NCBI GenBank assembly: GCA_963556195.1
Contig: OY744521.1
Location: 134,489,132-134,553,131, forward strand
Length of the DNA stretch: 64,000 nt
DNA from: Sepiola atlantica
Taxonomy: Eukaryota > Mollusca > Cephalopoda > Sepiida > Sepiolidae
Direction of reading: 5' to 3'
Made by a program: the position numbers and the translations under genes. Shown in pieces: positions 9,328 through 21,150 of the stretch. Numbering within the stretch: position 1 is the first letter of the stretch; every line of letters starts with the position of its first letter. A model generated the notes under the pieces. It had not been told where the DNA came from and made no database searches. It saw only the letters and a list, made by a program, of their open reading frames with translations.

Positions 9328-9745
9328 CCTAAAAAGGGTCTTCAAAGTAGATTCATTCTTTAATCTAAAAAATAAAAATAAGGGATGAAAAACTTACAGA
9401 GCAAAAAATTAAATGAAGGGAAAAATATTTTACATTAGGAAAAACATTTCTTTAATCAACAAAAACATTTTTTTTGTTGTGCATATTTATTGCCTCCAAC
9501 TCCCTAAAAGGTGCACTCTTGATTGGAACAAAAGTTCAAATTGCCTCAGTCTAGAAGAATTTCTTCTTCACTGCAGTATCAGAACACTTTGATCTTAGCA
9601 AAAAAAAGTCTTCAAGGTTGACAAAAAGGATTGATTATGAGCTATTAAAAACTTATATAACAAAAGATTAAATAAACGGAAAAAAATATGTTACATTGGT
9701 CAAAAGATTTTTTTTATTTAAAAAAAACAAACATTTTTTGTTGGT
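9328..9745. repeat. Direct duplication flanking a family B SINE
   Basis: Two related AT-rich blocks, 9328-9480 and 9603-9745, share the order GTCTTCAA, AAAAACTTA, AGATTAAATAAACGG/AAATTAAATGAAGGG, TTACATT and ACATTTTTTTTGTTG. A minus-strand SINE lies between them. Confidence 0.6.
9483..9608 (-). mobile_element. Family B SINE with intact inner U2 end, internally deleted
   Basis: The plus strand runs from the tail-side word TTTATTGCCTCCAACTCCCT through TGCCTCAGTCTAGAAGAATT to AGAACACTTTGATCTTAGCA then AAAAA. The last word is the reverse complement of the U2 head TGCTAAGATCAAAGTGT. One arm of the hairpin is missing, so the copy is about 125 bp instead of about 200. Confidence 0.82.
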
Positions 9746-9981
9746 ATCAAGTAATAAATTTAAAAAATAAAAATGTTAAAAGTATTTTTAAATCATTACA
9801 ATGAGTGTTTAATTGTGGGCATATGTAGACTAATTACATTTATTAAAGTTCTTTTGATCCAAATAAAAATAAACAACTTTCTTAATGTTTAAAATATCTT
9901 CATAAATAAAATGTAAAAAAAATAAACTCATTCAGAAAAGTCCACAAAAACCAATACGAAGACGCTACTACTTACCTTTAG

Positions 9982-9982
<1 letters not shown>

Positions 9983-10044
<62 letters not shown>
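9983..10044. repeat. (TA)n(CA)n microsatellite
   Basis: A TA run of more than 40 bases at 9983-10025 passes directly into a CA run ending at about 10044. Confidence 0.95.
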
Positions 10045-11395
10045 AACATTTATGATTTTACATTTAAAAAGATTTCTAATTGAAATCGCTTACAACTACG
10101 TTTCACGAAACGAGGCCAAGAAGACAGGAAACCCGAATGGCCGAAGGTAAATCTCGGGGAAGAAGGAAAGAAACGAAGGAACTCCCCATGTGTAAAATTC
10201 ATGTTTCATACGCGGACATAATCGACTCGAACTGCTGCTGCTGTTGTTTCTCCCTCCTCCCAACGACTCCTCTTCCTATTCCCCCCACACTCAGCTAAGG
10301 TCTTAGATTCTTCTATTATTTAGCAGAGGAGTTAGAGAAGAGATATACACACGCACCGACTAGTACAGAATATATATCTAGTTTAGTTACTCTGTCTAAT
10401 GACACGTTAGGGTTAAACAACAACAAAAAGGAATGGCATAATGTTGCCTTCTAACAAAACACGCACTTTTGTATATTTTAACAACTGAAAAGCACCCGGG
10501 TTACTTTATGTTTAGTTCATCTACCCGAGACACGAACTGACGTTTATTCAAACCAAAACGGTCCTCTCTCCCCTGAAGCGAACTTTCTGAGTTTTTATTT
10601 TAATTTTTTTCGTTCTTGTTTTTTTTGGGTTTTTTTGGTTTGTTTTACCGGAGTTTTCTTACCAGCGTCGGATTTTAAAACGAAAAAAAAAAAAAAAGAT
10701 TCCCCACTTTTTTTCAAATGGATTATTACTTTTTGTTCGGATTAATAACACAACTTCAAACGTGGATTTAATCTATTGTTTGTGTATACATTTTCGTTTC
10801 CTCGCCGTGAGTACTACACACATTTTTGTTTTCATTTTTTTTTTTAATTCATTGGATATTTAAGTCATTTCTACATCCAAATGTTCGAATTGTTTCTTTA
10901 CTGAAATAATTTTTTTTTTTTTTTTTTTTTTTTTTTGTCATTCACTAGAACGTACGATACAAAGAAAATTAAACACTTCTCTCTCTCTCTCTCACCATAT
11001 ATCTCTTACCGGGGCATAGTGGTTACATATTTCCTTTCACTCTCTATCTTGATGAGTTTTAAACCACCTACTGAAACGAGTTATAAATGCATACTATCCC
11101 TCAGGTGTATATGAAACCGGTCGGACGAGCATTTCCTTTTTTTCGTTTCCAACGCTTAGCTTTAGTTTCCTTCAAAACAACTTATTTATTCAAAACACTG
11201 CTTTATATATGATATAGCAAGATGGTATTATTACTGTCTTATTCGTTACATCTATCTAATGTATACGATAGAAAAACTCGACAGTGCTAATGTGTCGAGG
11301 TCCCCCGGAGAGTTTTACAAATTAGAAAACTATTTATTGGTGCTACATAGATATGCTTAACTCAAATACACAACTAGCCGTTGCTATCGTCATAA
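10045..11395 (+). promoter_or_regulatory. Upstream region of the cadherin exon
   Basis: About 1.35 kb between the microsatellite and the first ATG of the cadherin frame. It has a less AT-rich stretch near 10080-10300 (including a CTG-rich run and CCTCC words), a 25-base T run at about 10911-10936 and a (CT)n run at 10979-10993. It may contain promoter and 5' UTR, possibly with an upstream non-coding exon. No TATA box, initiator or acceptor can be assigned with confidence. The 72-codon frame at 10080-10298 shows no domain. Confidence 0.3.
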
Positions 11396-14300
11396 ATGCA
11401 GTTCAATAGCAACTGTTTGAAAGATACCGAAATGACCACCGGACCAGGCCGGAGAAGGCCCCTTCTAAAAGGTCTGCTTCCAAATATGATAACATATCAT
11501 ATAATTATCTCGCTGATACAATTCTTGGTCACATTTGCCCAAGGCCAGGGTCCGGGAACCCTTAACGACCAAGGGTTAAGCGAGTCGTATCATTTTTATA
11601 TCGACGAAAACGTACCCATAGCAAAACAGGTCGGGAAGATTTCTGTGGACCCCGGCACCACTGTTCAAATTAGTAGTCGGGCTTCCTCTCCGGACCATGT
11701 GTATTTCGAGCTTGATTCTCACACCGGGGTCCTTAGAACGGCTAAGACACTGGACCGGGAAAACCTTGTGTCTCCGACCAGGCCTATAAATATAGTCATT
11801 CTCACTGTGCCACCGTCTTTGCCTATTGAAATGAAAATCACTGTAAACGATGTGAACGATAACCACCCGAAGTTTCCCAAATCGAGCTACGCAGTCAGCT
11901 TTAAAGAGGAATCCGATGCAAAAAATAAACAAACTATTCCAAAAGCGATCGATTCTGATGAAGGCAAAAATAGTTTGATCACCAATTATTCAATCGTATC
12001 CGGAAATGAAGACGCCAAATTTGCTCTAATACAAGAGCCCCCCTTCCCGTCCATACCCCGGATTCTATATCTCCAGAATATTGTCAAGCTAAACCGGGAA
12101 GAGACTGAATCCTACCAGCTGAATATTTCCGCTACAGACCACGGTAACCCGTCGTTGAATGGCTTCATGACGGTTAACATAACCGTTGCTGATATTAACG
12201 ATAACTATCCGACATTTCATATGAGCGTTTACGAAGCGAACGTCAATGAAACTGCCCCACCCGGAACAACGGTCATCAAGGTGGAAGCGTCCGACCTTGA
12301 CCGTGGTCGAAATAGGGATATAACTTATTCTATGGAGAACAATCGGGACGCTGACCAATTTGAGATCCACCCTTACACAGGGGTCGTAACCACAACCAAA
12401 AAACTAAACTGTCGCCAAACCGGGGAGGAGAAGAGCTGTTTTATCACCTTGTTGGCTACTGATAACGGTCCTGAACACTTGACCGGCCGGGCCTATCTTA
12501 ATATTCACATCATAGACCAGAATGACCACGCCCCGGTAATAAAGTTTCAACATTTACCGGAAAGTACCAAGGATTACTCAGCAGTCAACGAAAATGCCAA
12601 AAATGGGACCTTCGTTACCATAATCACAGTTAATGACCAGGACGACGGCTTAAACGGGAAAGTGTCTGTTACTATTATTGATGGTAATCAGTTGGGACAC
12701 TTCAAGCTGAACACGCTCCATAGTGTCAGTGTTTTGGAGGTAGTTGATAACCTTGACCGTGAAAAAGTCCATGTCTACAATTTGACTATAAAAGCGGTCG
12801 ATATGGGAAGCCCGCCACTGAGCTCTACGGCTCATTTGGTCATTTACGTCAACGATATTAACGATCACCCCCCTCAGTTTGACCAAGCAAAATATTTTGC
12901 TGTCCTCAGCGAAATAACCCCCGTTGGTAGCTTTGTCACGGCAGTCAAGGCAAAGGACTCTGATTTTGGTATGAATTCCCAGATCACGTACAAAATCGTG
13001 AAAGGTAACGGACTTGGATGGTTTTATATCAATAGCAGGACTGGACTCGTTACAACAGTTGCTCCGCTCGATTACGAAATCAGTCCAGTTGTCATTTTGA
13101 ATATATCGGCACAAGACGGTGGCTTTCAGCCTTATAAGGAATATACAACCCTCAATGTTACACTCCATGATTTAAATGATATGGCCCCAACATTCAAAAA
13201 GAAACTCTCCGAAATTACCCTAGACGAAGGGTTATCAGCCTGGAGTAAGATAACCCAACTTCAGGCAGAAGACAATGACAGAGGCCTGAACGGAACTTTA
13301 CGATATGCCTTACATTCTGACGTCAACGAATTATATCCAAACTGTTTTCTACTAAACAGTACTTCAGGATATCTAACCACGGCTAAACAACTCGACCGGG
13401 AAGAAAATGCGATGTACACGATCAGGGTGTTGGCCTACGATATAGGCATCTCTCCGTTGACATCTACGGCGACTGTTCGCCTTACTCTGCGCGATATTAA
13501 CGATAATAGACCCGTGTTCTACCCAAGTAAATATTATCCGAAAATCTACGCCAACCATGAGGAAAACCAAAATATAATGCGAGTAACAGCAACTGATCGT
13601 GACGCAGGCAAAAATGGGAAAGTGACCTATCAACTCACCGGAGGCGATGTCGCTAATTTCCGTATAGATCATGATAGTGGTCTTGTTTCTGTGGTCGGAC
13701 GTTTGGACCCGTCTGTACAAGCGCATTATCGTTTAACTATTTCCGGACAAGACGGTGGCGGAAAGACTACCCAGAACACGGCAACCGCCATGATTACAGT
13801 TTTAACTACCAGCGACGAAGTTCCTTATTTCTTAGGACCACCTTACTCGTTTAGCGTAACAGAAGATAAAGATGATGGCATTGGGCGCGTTATTGGTCAC
13901 GTAAGAGTAAAAATAAAGAACCCTACGGCGAATATAACACTATCTATAATCGATGGAGACCCGAACGGAGACTTCAGCATTGATCCTTATCGAGGAAACA
14001 TCCGAACAGCAAAGATGATCGATCGAGAAACGAAATCTTCGTACACCCTTCGGATTTTAGCTTCCAGCGATGGCCTATATGCAGAAGAGGACGTCCACAT
14101 CAAGGTTCTGGATAGAAATGATAACCGGCCTATGTTTGAGACGGGCATCGTCGATGTAAACCTGATGGAGAATTGGGCAATCGGAAAGGAGGTCTACCAA
14201 GCTTCAGCAGTTGATCTTGACGCCGGTATAAATGCCAGGATCACCTACTCGCTTCGCGTCAATTCCTCCCATCCGTTTATGATCACCCACTCCGGCATGA

Positions 14301-16666
14301 TTTACTTGAGCCAACCCCTGGACAAATCTCCGAAGAAAATCTACGAACTGACCGTCATCGCAGTTGACTCTGGAACACCACAGCTTTCATCTTCTCAAAA
14401 GGTTAGACTTCATGTCCAAGATGTGAATGACCACACGCCGGTTTTTGCCAGCATAAAAAACTCTATTTCTCTAAAGGAATCACAGCCAATCAACGATCGA
14501 TTCTTTCTTTTGTCTGCAACTGACGCGGACGAAGGCAAAAATAAAGAGATTACCTACAGTATTATCCGGGGCAGTGAAGATGGCAAATTCGCTATATTCC
14601 CTGACGGGAACTTGTATATAGCATCGGAGTTGGACCGTGAAACCAAGGATTTTTACCATTTGACGGTCGTAGCCGAGGACCAAGGAATACCATCGAGAAG
14701 TTCTTCTGCTAACATTACTATTCAAATTCTCGACGCTAATGATAATTCGCCGGTTTTCAGCAACCAATCTTACATGATGTACATAAGAGAGAACGAAGTG
14801 CCCGGGAAATATATAGGGACTGTACATGCAACAGACGCTGATATTGGCCGAAACTCTGAACTGTTTTATTATCTTGATGGAGAAGGAGATAACTTCGCAA
14901 TAGATTCGAGAAATGGTCAGATAACTTCCCGGAAGTCATTTGATCGTGAAGAATTGATGAAAACCGGAAGAGAGTATTACACATTTGAGGTTCTTGTCAA
15001 GGACAACGGCATCCAACCATTGCAGAGTAAAACTAAGGTGAAAGTTGTTGTCAAAGATGATAACGACAATGCGCCCTCGTTTACGAAAACCATTTACAAG
15101 GCTTCTGTCTCAGAGAACGCTGCAGCTAACACTTCAGTCGCAAAGGTTAGCGCTACCGACGCCGATACAAACGAGAATCAATTTGTAACATACGCCATTA
15201 CCGGCGGTAACGTAGGGTATACGTTTTCAATAAACAGTGCAACTGGGCTGATTATATTGATGTCTACTTTGGATCGAGAAAGACTTGACCATTACAAGTT
15301 AAACATATTGTCTTACGACGCCGGGAAAGATGTTCAGCTCAATTCTTCAGCCGAAGTGTGGATAACGGTGCTCGATTTCAATGATAACACACCGACCTTT
15401 CATTCCCCTCCAATGTCAATCGAATTGTTAGAAACGGTAATACCCGGTTCTTTGGTATCACAATTCTATGCCAGCGATGGTGATCTTGGAAACAACGCCT
15501 TGCTGACATTCTCCATTGTGGACGGTAATATCAACAACACTTTTCATGTTGACGGAAAGTCTGGGAAAATTTACCTGATGCAGAGACTGGACTACGAAGT
15601 ACAGAAAGTTTATCACCTCAATATTTCCGTCTCCGACTACGGTATTCCCCAACTTGTCGCTTACCAAAGGTTCATTGTCTACGTGCACGACGACAACGAC
15701 AACAGCCCGACTTTCCCCGAGAACCCAGTGACCTTCACAATCGACGAAGGCACTCCAATTTCTACGGTTATAGGCACCGTGCAAGCCGAAGATCCAGACA
15801 CCGGTATAAATGGAGAGGTCCGCTATCGGATCGCCTCACAATCTCCACCTGGAATCCACTTCAGGATTGTCAACTCTGGGGACATTCTTGTCAACAGAGA
15901 GGTCGATCGGGAGGAGACGCGATATTTTAGCCTCATCGTGGTGGCCACCGACAACGCCAATCCGACCTCGGCTCAGAGATCTTCGGAGAAAACGGTCAAG
16001 ATCGTGATCCGGGACGTCAACGACAACGCCCCGAAAATTGTCTCGCCCGACACTTTTGTGATTCCGGCCGATTCGCTGGTCGGGACCGAAGTTGGTCGTG
16101 TCGAAGCAATCGACTTAGATTCCGGAGAAAACGGACGAATATCTTACACACTAATCTCCGGGGATACATCTTCATTTCAGATGTCTAGCTCGTCTGGAGT
16201 GTTGACTCTTAGGGCGAACCTACCAGCAGGAAAACCGATACTGACCCTGAACATCCGAGTTTCCGATGCTGGCTTTGCTGACCGGTATGGACGTAAGGCG
16301 ACCACTACAAAGGTGACGGTCATCGCGTCGTCGACGGACTTCTCCAGGGGACCAAGTTTTTCCAAAACTCTCTATACGAAATCTCTTTCAGAGAATGTTC
16401 ACATCGGAACCGACGTTCTCAAGGTTCAAGCTCGGCCTGAGAATCGTGGAGCCGTCTTGGAATATTACATAACTCGGGTTAGCACTAACAAAAAGGAAAA
16501 CCCGAACGGTGCATTGATGACTAAATACTTCTCTTTGGATAAGGATTCGGGTCAACTGACCACAACAGATTCTCTCGACCGTGATTTGGGATTTACAATT
16601 ATCAGCATTGAAATTTGTGCAGTGGAGAAACTTGATTCTACACATGTGGCCGTCACAAAAACTAAG
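11396..16666 (+). CDS. Giant cadherin, N-terminal exon (Dachsous/protocadherin-16-like)
   Basis: An uninterrupted exon of exactly 1757 codons. Residues about 31-50 (start of MITYHIIISLIQFLVTFA) form a signal-peptide core. M1, M13 and M31 are all possible starts; I keep the first. Next come 15 complete cadherin repeats, at about 57-157, 158-272, 273-382, 383-495, 496-600, 601-708, 709-812, 813-913, 914-1017, 1018-1121, 1122-1228, 1229-1334, 1335-1440, 1441-1548 and 1549-1655. A sixteenth is cut after its F strand (1656-1757). Calcium motifs DxNDN, LDRE and DxDxGxN recur. Repeats 4-6, with WFYINSRTGLVTT in repeat 5 and DINDNRPVFYPSKYY after repeat 6, resemble Dachsous repeats; Fat4 or another large cadherin cannot be excluded. 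Dachsous binds Fat at cell junctions in planar polarity signalling. No membrane segment is present, so this is the 5' part of a larger gene. Confidence 0.9.
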
Positions 16667-16672
16667 GTAGGT
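16667..16672 (+). promoter_or_regulatory. Splice donor at the end of the cadherin exon
   Basis: The context ACTAAG|GTAGGT fits the donor consensus and falls after a whole codon, so the intron is phase 0. It also sits inside the sixteenth cadherin repeat, before its final strand. Reading through would add 16 Phe/Lys-rich residues and stop at 16717, which is not cadherin-like. A T-rich run follows immediately. Confidence 0.82.
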
Positions 16673-17196
16673 CTTTTTTTTTTTTTTTCATTTAAAAAAT
16701 TACTAAATCTGTATTAAAAAGAATTCTTTTTTTTCAAAATTCGCTTAGCACAATTCTGTATTTTGGTGGTACATGTGCAGAATAGACAACCAAGAATTTA
16801 ACGGAGATTCCCGAGATTTGACAATATATTTTAGGCTTTGCCGTGATATGCAAACGATTAATTGGCAGACGATACACTTTTGTCAGTGTACATTCCAATT
16901 CACATAGTTCGGCAACATCGCTTCCTGTTACTTATTTGCTTTCTAATATTTCATAAATATGTCTAAAAGCACTGGCACCTACCACGAAACCTAAGTTAAC
17001 ATTTAGTCCAGGTGGCAACAACCCTCCCCAAAAAGATCGAAAAATAATAAATATCCAAACAAATAATATATTGGTCTCCATATCCATGTACAGTCGTCCT
17101 TCCCCACACAACAAAACTGGAAAAGTACATTTTAAAAAAATATTGCCATCTTTTGGGTAATCAAGAAAAAATAAACATAGTTTGAGAAAAAAAAAA
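16673..17196 (+). other. Start of presumed cadherin intron 1
   Basis: AT-rich, with no coding signal or recognised repeat. The minus-strand frame at 16932-17114 has no domain. Confidence 0.5.
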
Positions 17197-17320
17197 GTAC
17201 TTATACAGAATTTGAACGGAATTGTTTTGGATTTTTTTTAACCCTAACCCTAAACTAACCCTAACCGAAGTGTTTGGTTTAGTTCGGCAAAAGTCGGTTC
17301 GTCGAATTCTGTAGAAGAAT
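17197..17320. mobile_element. Foldback (MITE-like) element K, copy 1, with telomere-like core
   Basis: The left end reads GTACTTATACAGAATTTGAA. The right end, reverse-complemented, reads GATTCTTCTACAGAATTCGA. Between them lie AACCCTAACCCTAAACTAAC (17239 onward) and TTTGGTTTAGTTCGGCAAAA. It aligns along its length with 20382-20495. Inverted ends, small size and two copies 3 kb apart suggest a non-autonomous DNA transposon. Confidence 0.68.
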
Positions 17321-19506
17321 CACAAAGGGAAAAAAGTGTATTCTGGTCACAGAGCGTTCAAGTTGCTCACTACGTTTAAACTCGGGAATCTCCGTAGCTA
17401 CTGAAATTCTTTATTTTATTTTTTATTTTTTTATTTTTTTCAGACAACCTGTTGAATCGGTATAACTAACTGTATATAAAATAGTCATTTTAAATGAAGT
17501 TTCATTGTCTGAATATTTAGCTCAGTAGATCCTTGTCCCGGATTTGTTGTTCACTACAGGCTTGATTCTATGAAACGATGATCGTGTCACTGTTTAACGA
17601 TATCCATCTAGTTTTTCTCGCTGCAAATCTGTAACCGAATTACAAAATCTACCTACAAGTAAATTAAATCAAGTATTGATTATTCCGTTACTAAAATAGT
17701 TGTGTACCTTCGAATAAGTGTACTTTTAAGACGATCGCCGAAAAAAAACGCTGCTATCAGTTTTTTTTAATATTTCTAAAAAATCAATATTGACCTTTAA
17801 AAAAATTGTTCAGTATTTTCCATTCACTATTTGTGTTCGTAGTAGAAAACGCTGGAACAATTACTTGTTGGGCAAGAGTTACTTTTCGTCACATTGAATC
17901 GATAGTCTTTGCAACTAACGCAAACGGCTTTACAATTTCTCAAATATTATTTTTAAATATGCCCCGACACTTTGCAAATATAACTCTAATAATGGCAGAG
18001 ACCTGGTGTTTACTCAATTATATTTTCTCGCATCTGTAATGAATTACATTATTACGAAGGTTTGTCTTATTGCATATTGGGTAGCTCTGTATTCATAACA
18101 AATCCGTTTCTAAAGTTGTTCACGTTTTATCAATATTGTCTTACTCAACCAATGAGTTTTCGATTCATCTTACAATACGTTGAGCCATAGAAAAGAGGTT
18201 AGACTTTATAATACAAGCTGAGGTGTATTTATTAATATATTTTGTATGATGCTATATTCAAAACCCCTGATCTTAATTAAGAGGGTGGGGGCCATGATGT
18301 AACGATGTTAACGATCTAAGGGATAAGAATTAGAATGTTTCAATGAGGGGATATTAAAATTCGGGGCAAAATAGATAATCTGTTGTCGTACGTAAATTTG
18401 TGCCACTAAAATTAAATTCTACAATATAACATTTGAAACTGAAATATTTACAAATGGATGAAATAAAAATATTTTTAAAAATGTTAATAAAAAATAATGC
18501 TACTTTAAATTTTGGGGCCCTTATTTTTCTGAATTATGAAATGTAGGTGAAGATTTTATCTATATCAGCTTCAAAAATGCAATTCGGTATTAATTTTAGA
18601 TGTGTTAATACCAATTGGGTCTGTACTTCCCTTCGTAAAAGACATTTTCTTAATTCAAAAATATCTTTGAATTATTATGTGAGTACAAATTATACACATT
18701 GTTTCACGCCATTCGGACTTAATGTTAAATAAATGAAATTGCTGTCATTTTTTCAACATCGGTACACTGCCTACATTATTGTTTTATATGGGTGCAAACG
18801 CATTTAACATCCATTCGTCATTTAGCAAAACACTAATCGTAAAATCACCTATTCCGAAATAGAATCATTGATGTCGAAAAACACCAAAGGGCTTCTTTTA
18901 AACTTCGTATTAAACATTTATCAGCTTTGATAACTTAAGAAATATTTCTATTTTATATGTATTTCTAAAAGTAGATAAGCTTTTTTTTTGGGGGGGGGGG
19001 CGTCTAATTTTGAACTGTTTATTTTAAAACACTTACGGTAATTTATAAATAAAAGATTAGATTTTATGCTAGCGATCTACAACTATTTAGCTATAAATAC
19101 GAAATCCAGTTTCCAACAAGATGAGAAGGATAACAATTCGTGTATGCATATATTACACTTTACAAGGATGTTCCGTAAAATAAACTGCACTTTACGAGTG
19201 CTGTTAAATCACGCAATTTTTAAGAGGTATTATTTCCAACATACCTAAACTCAAGTGAAAATATCACTCTAATAAACATTAAAAAAAACTCGGGTTTTCA
19301 AAAGTTTCAAGTTTTACTTGCGCTATACGTTGTGCAAGTCATTGTAGTCGCCATTTCTTTTACTAAAGACCTGCGTTCTGTGAGAACGCTTAATCGACAA
19401 ATCTGTTTTTAAAAATGTCTGTTTTAATATTAGTATCACAATTAATGCGTCTCTCTTTGAATCGTCCTTTACTAGACAGTGGAATTGAGTAGTCAATGTT
19501 AGGAAC
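17321..19506. other. Non-coding, nothing recognised
   Basis: About 2.2 kb of AT-rich sequence without a gene. A T9-G11 junction lies at 18981-19000. Short frames at 17806, 18547 and 19066 show no domain. Confidence 0.45.
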
Positions 19507-19545
19507 TACTAGCAGGAAGAACCGACGTTACCCGGCATTTAATAG
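19507..19545 (-). mobile_element. Helitron-like 3' terminus (minus strand)
   Basis: The reverse complement reads TGCCGGGTAACGTCGG (short hairpin CCGG/TCGG), a 9-base spacer, then CTAG followed by T. This matches the hairpin-plus-CTRR end of Helitrons and resembles the terminus at 31735. The other end of the element was not found. Confidence 0.5.
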
Positions 19546-20381
19546 GGAACATTATGTTCTTTTGCACTGTGCTCATAACACTATATTGCTACGCCTCTCC
19601 CCGTAATATAGTCGGGAGAAACTTATATTGTTGATAACTCTCTGAGTTAGTGTCTTATGCATATTGTTTAAATTTTATTAAAATTGAATATACGTATTTG
19701 AAGTTTTAAGGAGGTTCTGCATCCTTATTGAGGGCAAGTAGATATTCGGGACCACTTCCTGTCTTAACCGGAAAATTTTACACGTATGATTTAAAATTTC
19801 ATCAAAATAGGATATATTTGATCTTTGAAGGAACGTTATGTGGCAATAGTCCCCTCAGACACTCAGTTTCAGAACCATTTCATTGTCTTTTCCGGAAAAC
19901 TTAACATAAGAATGCAGTTTGTATGTAAATTCTCTAACCTACCTTTCTCTATGGAACACACACGTACATTAACATTCATATAAAGACTTACATTTCATTA
20001 AAGACAAACATTGCTCGTTGGTAATTGTACTGAGTACATAGATAAACATATTTCTTAAAATGTACCAATTATTTCACCCTTGATAACTCATACATATAAA
20101 AACGACATAATTTATATCAAACGCATTATAATGAAACTCTCTGCCCAATCTTCCTAGTTTAAACGTTTATAACATTTTTATTTCATACGTTTTCTTGTAT
20201 AAAATCTGCCTTCTCGACAATCGATTTAATGGCGGCTATTAACTGTGGGCATCGATTGTTGCAAAAACAAATTTTATAGAAGAAATATGAAATAAAAAAA
20301 AACATGTACATGTTAAAACTAGGCGGGTTGGTTAGCGAATTTCATTCTAATGCATTTCATATAATTGTTTTTTGTGTTTCT
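19546..20381. other. Non-coding, nothing recognised
   Basis: AT-rich. If the terminus at 19507 is real, part of this may be the body of a minus-strand Helitron-like element, but no replicase coding is visible. Confidence 0.4.
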
Positions 20382-20495
20382 GTACTTCTACAGAATTCGA
20401 ACCGAGCTGTTTTCTTCACCCTAAACTAACTCAAACCTAAAGTTTAGGTTTAGTTCGGCAAAAGCTGTTGGTACAGTTCCAAGACTGTAGAAGCA
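20382..20495. mobile_element. Foldback (MITE-like) element K, copy 2
   Basis: The left end is GTACTTCTACAGAATTCGAA and the right end reverse-complemented is GTGCTTCTACAGTCTTGGAA. The arms continue inward through AGCTGTTTT/AGCTTTTGC. The centre is ACCCTAAACTAACTCAAACC then TAAAGTTTAGGTTTAGTTCG, so most of the element can fold into one imperfect stem. Confidence 0.7.
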
Positions 20496-20989
20496 CGTTA
20501 TTTATTTTTTAGTTATTGAATGTTACCTAATCTGTACCTTTAACCACCACCTCCAAAAAAGAAAAGATTGTTTAGCGGAGTCCCTTACACTGAACTTTTT
20601 ACCTTATGTTAAACAATAGGCGTTGATTAATCTCATAAAATGTATATTGTGTCGATATTAAATAAACGATAAATGCCGTACAACATTTATTAAAAAGTAT
20701 CTTCTGTTTAATTATTCCGTAAAACTGAATAGAAATAAATGGTTTTCGTGTAATTTTGTCACATCCACTTTTTTAGCTATACGTTTTTTTTTTTTAAACG
20801 AAATGAATTCATTTCTGTTAATAAAACATGGCCAATTTTGTTTCGTAATAAAATCCCCAATACTCTTTCATCAACCTATCAGTCTTAACAAATGTCATTC
20901 GAGATCAAAAATGTATTAACACTTTTCTCAACAAGGGCATCATTTTGGCAAAGAATGACTGAGGAGGGGTCGCTTAAATCTCAAGTATT
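20496..20989. other. Non-coding, nothing recognised
   Basis: AT-rich, with no frame or matched repeat. Confidence 0.4.
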
Positions 20990-21150
20990 ACCCCTTCTTT
21001 CGGAAGTGAGGTTGTTGCCTATCGACTGAGATGCTTCCACTGGGAAATACTGACGGGACGATTTCTATTATTTGCACCCGACCAAATTGCTATCTAGGGG
21101 AGATAATTGTATTCACCTTCCGCATTGGTTCCTATTTTCCTGCTGCGCGT
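20990..21150 (+). mobile_element. Ancient relative of SINE family A
   Basis: GGAAGTGAGGTTGTTGCCTA, CGACTGAGATGCTTCCACTG and GGAAATACTGACGGGACGAT line up with the A body words GGAGTAAGTTTATTGCTTAC, TGTCTGAGGCGCCCCTACCG and GGGAATGCCGACGGGGCTGC. Identity is low and the ends are unclear. Confidence 0.5.

Noticed and set aside
10080..10298. Small Arg/Lys-rich protein upstream of the cadherin exon
   Set aside because: No recognised domain, an ordinary length for a chance frame, and a Cys run that comes from a CTG/CTC repeat.
11576..16645. Minus-strand frames opposite the cadherin exon
   Set aside because: They are shadow frames caused by codon bias of the cadherin coding strand and have no domains of their own.
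16667..16717. The cadherin ending at the stop codon at 16715 as a short secreted protein
   Set aside because: The last 16 residues are Phe/Lys-rich intron translation beyond a consensus donor, and repeat 16 would be incomplete. Intron retention cannot be excluded but is not the default model.
17239..17266. Interstitial telomere
   Set aside because: Only about four imperfect CCCTAA units, located inside a repeated inverted-end element.
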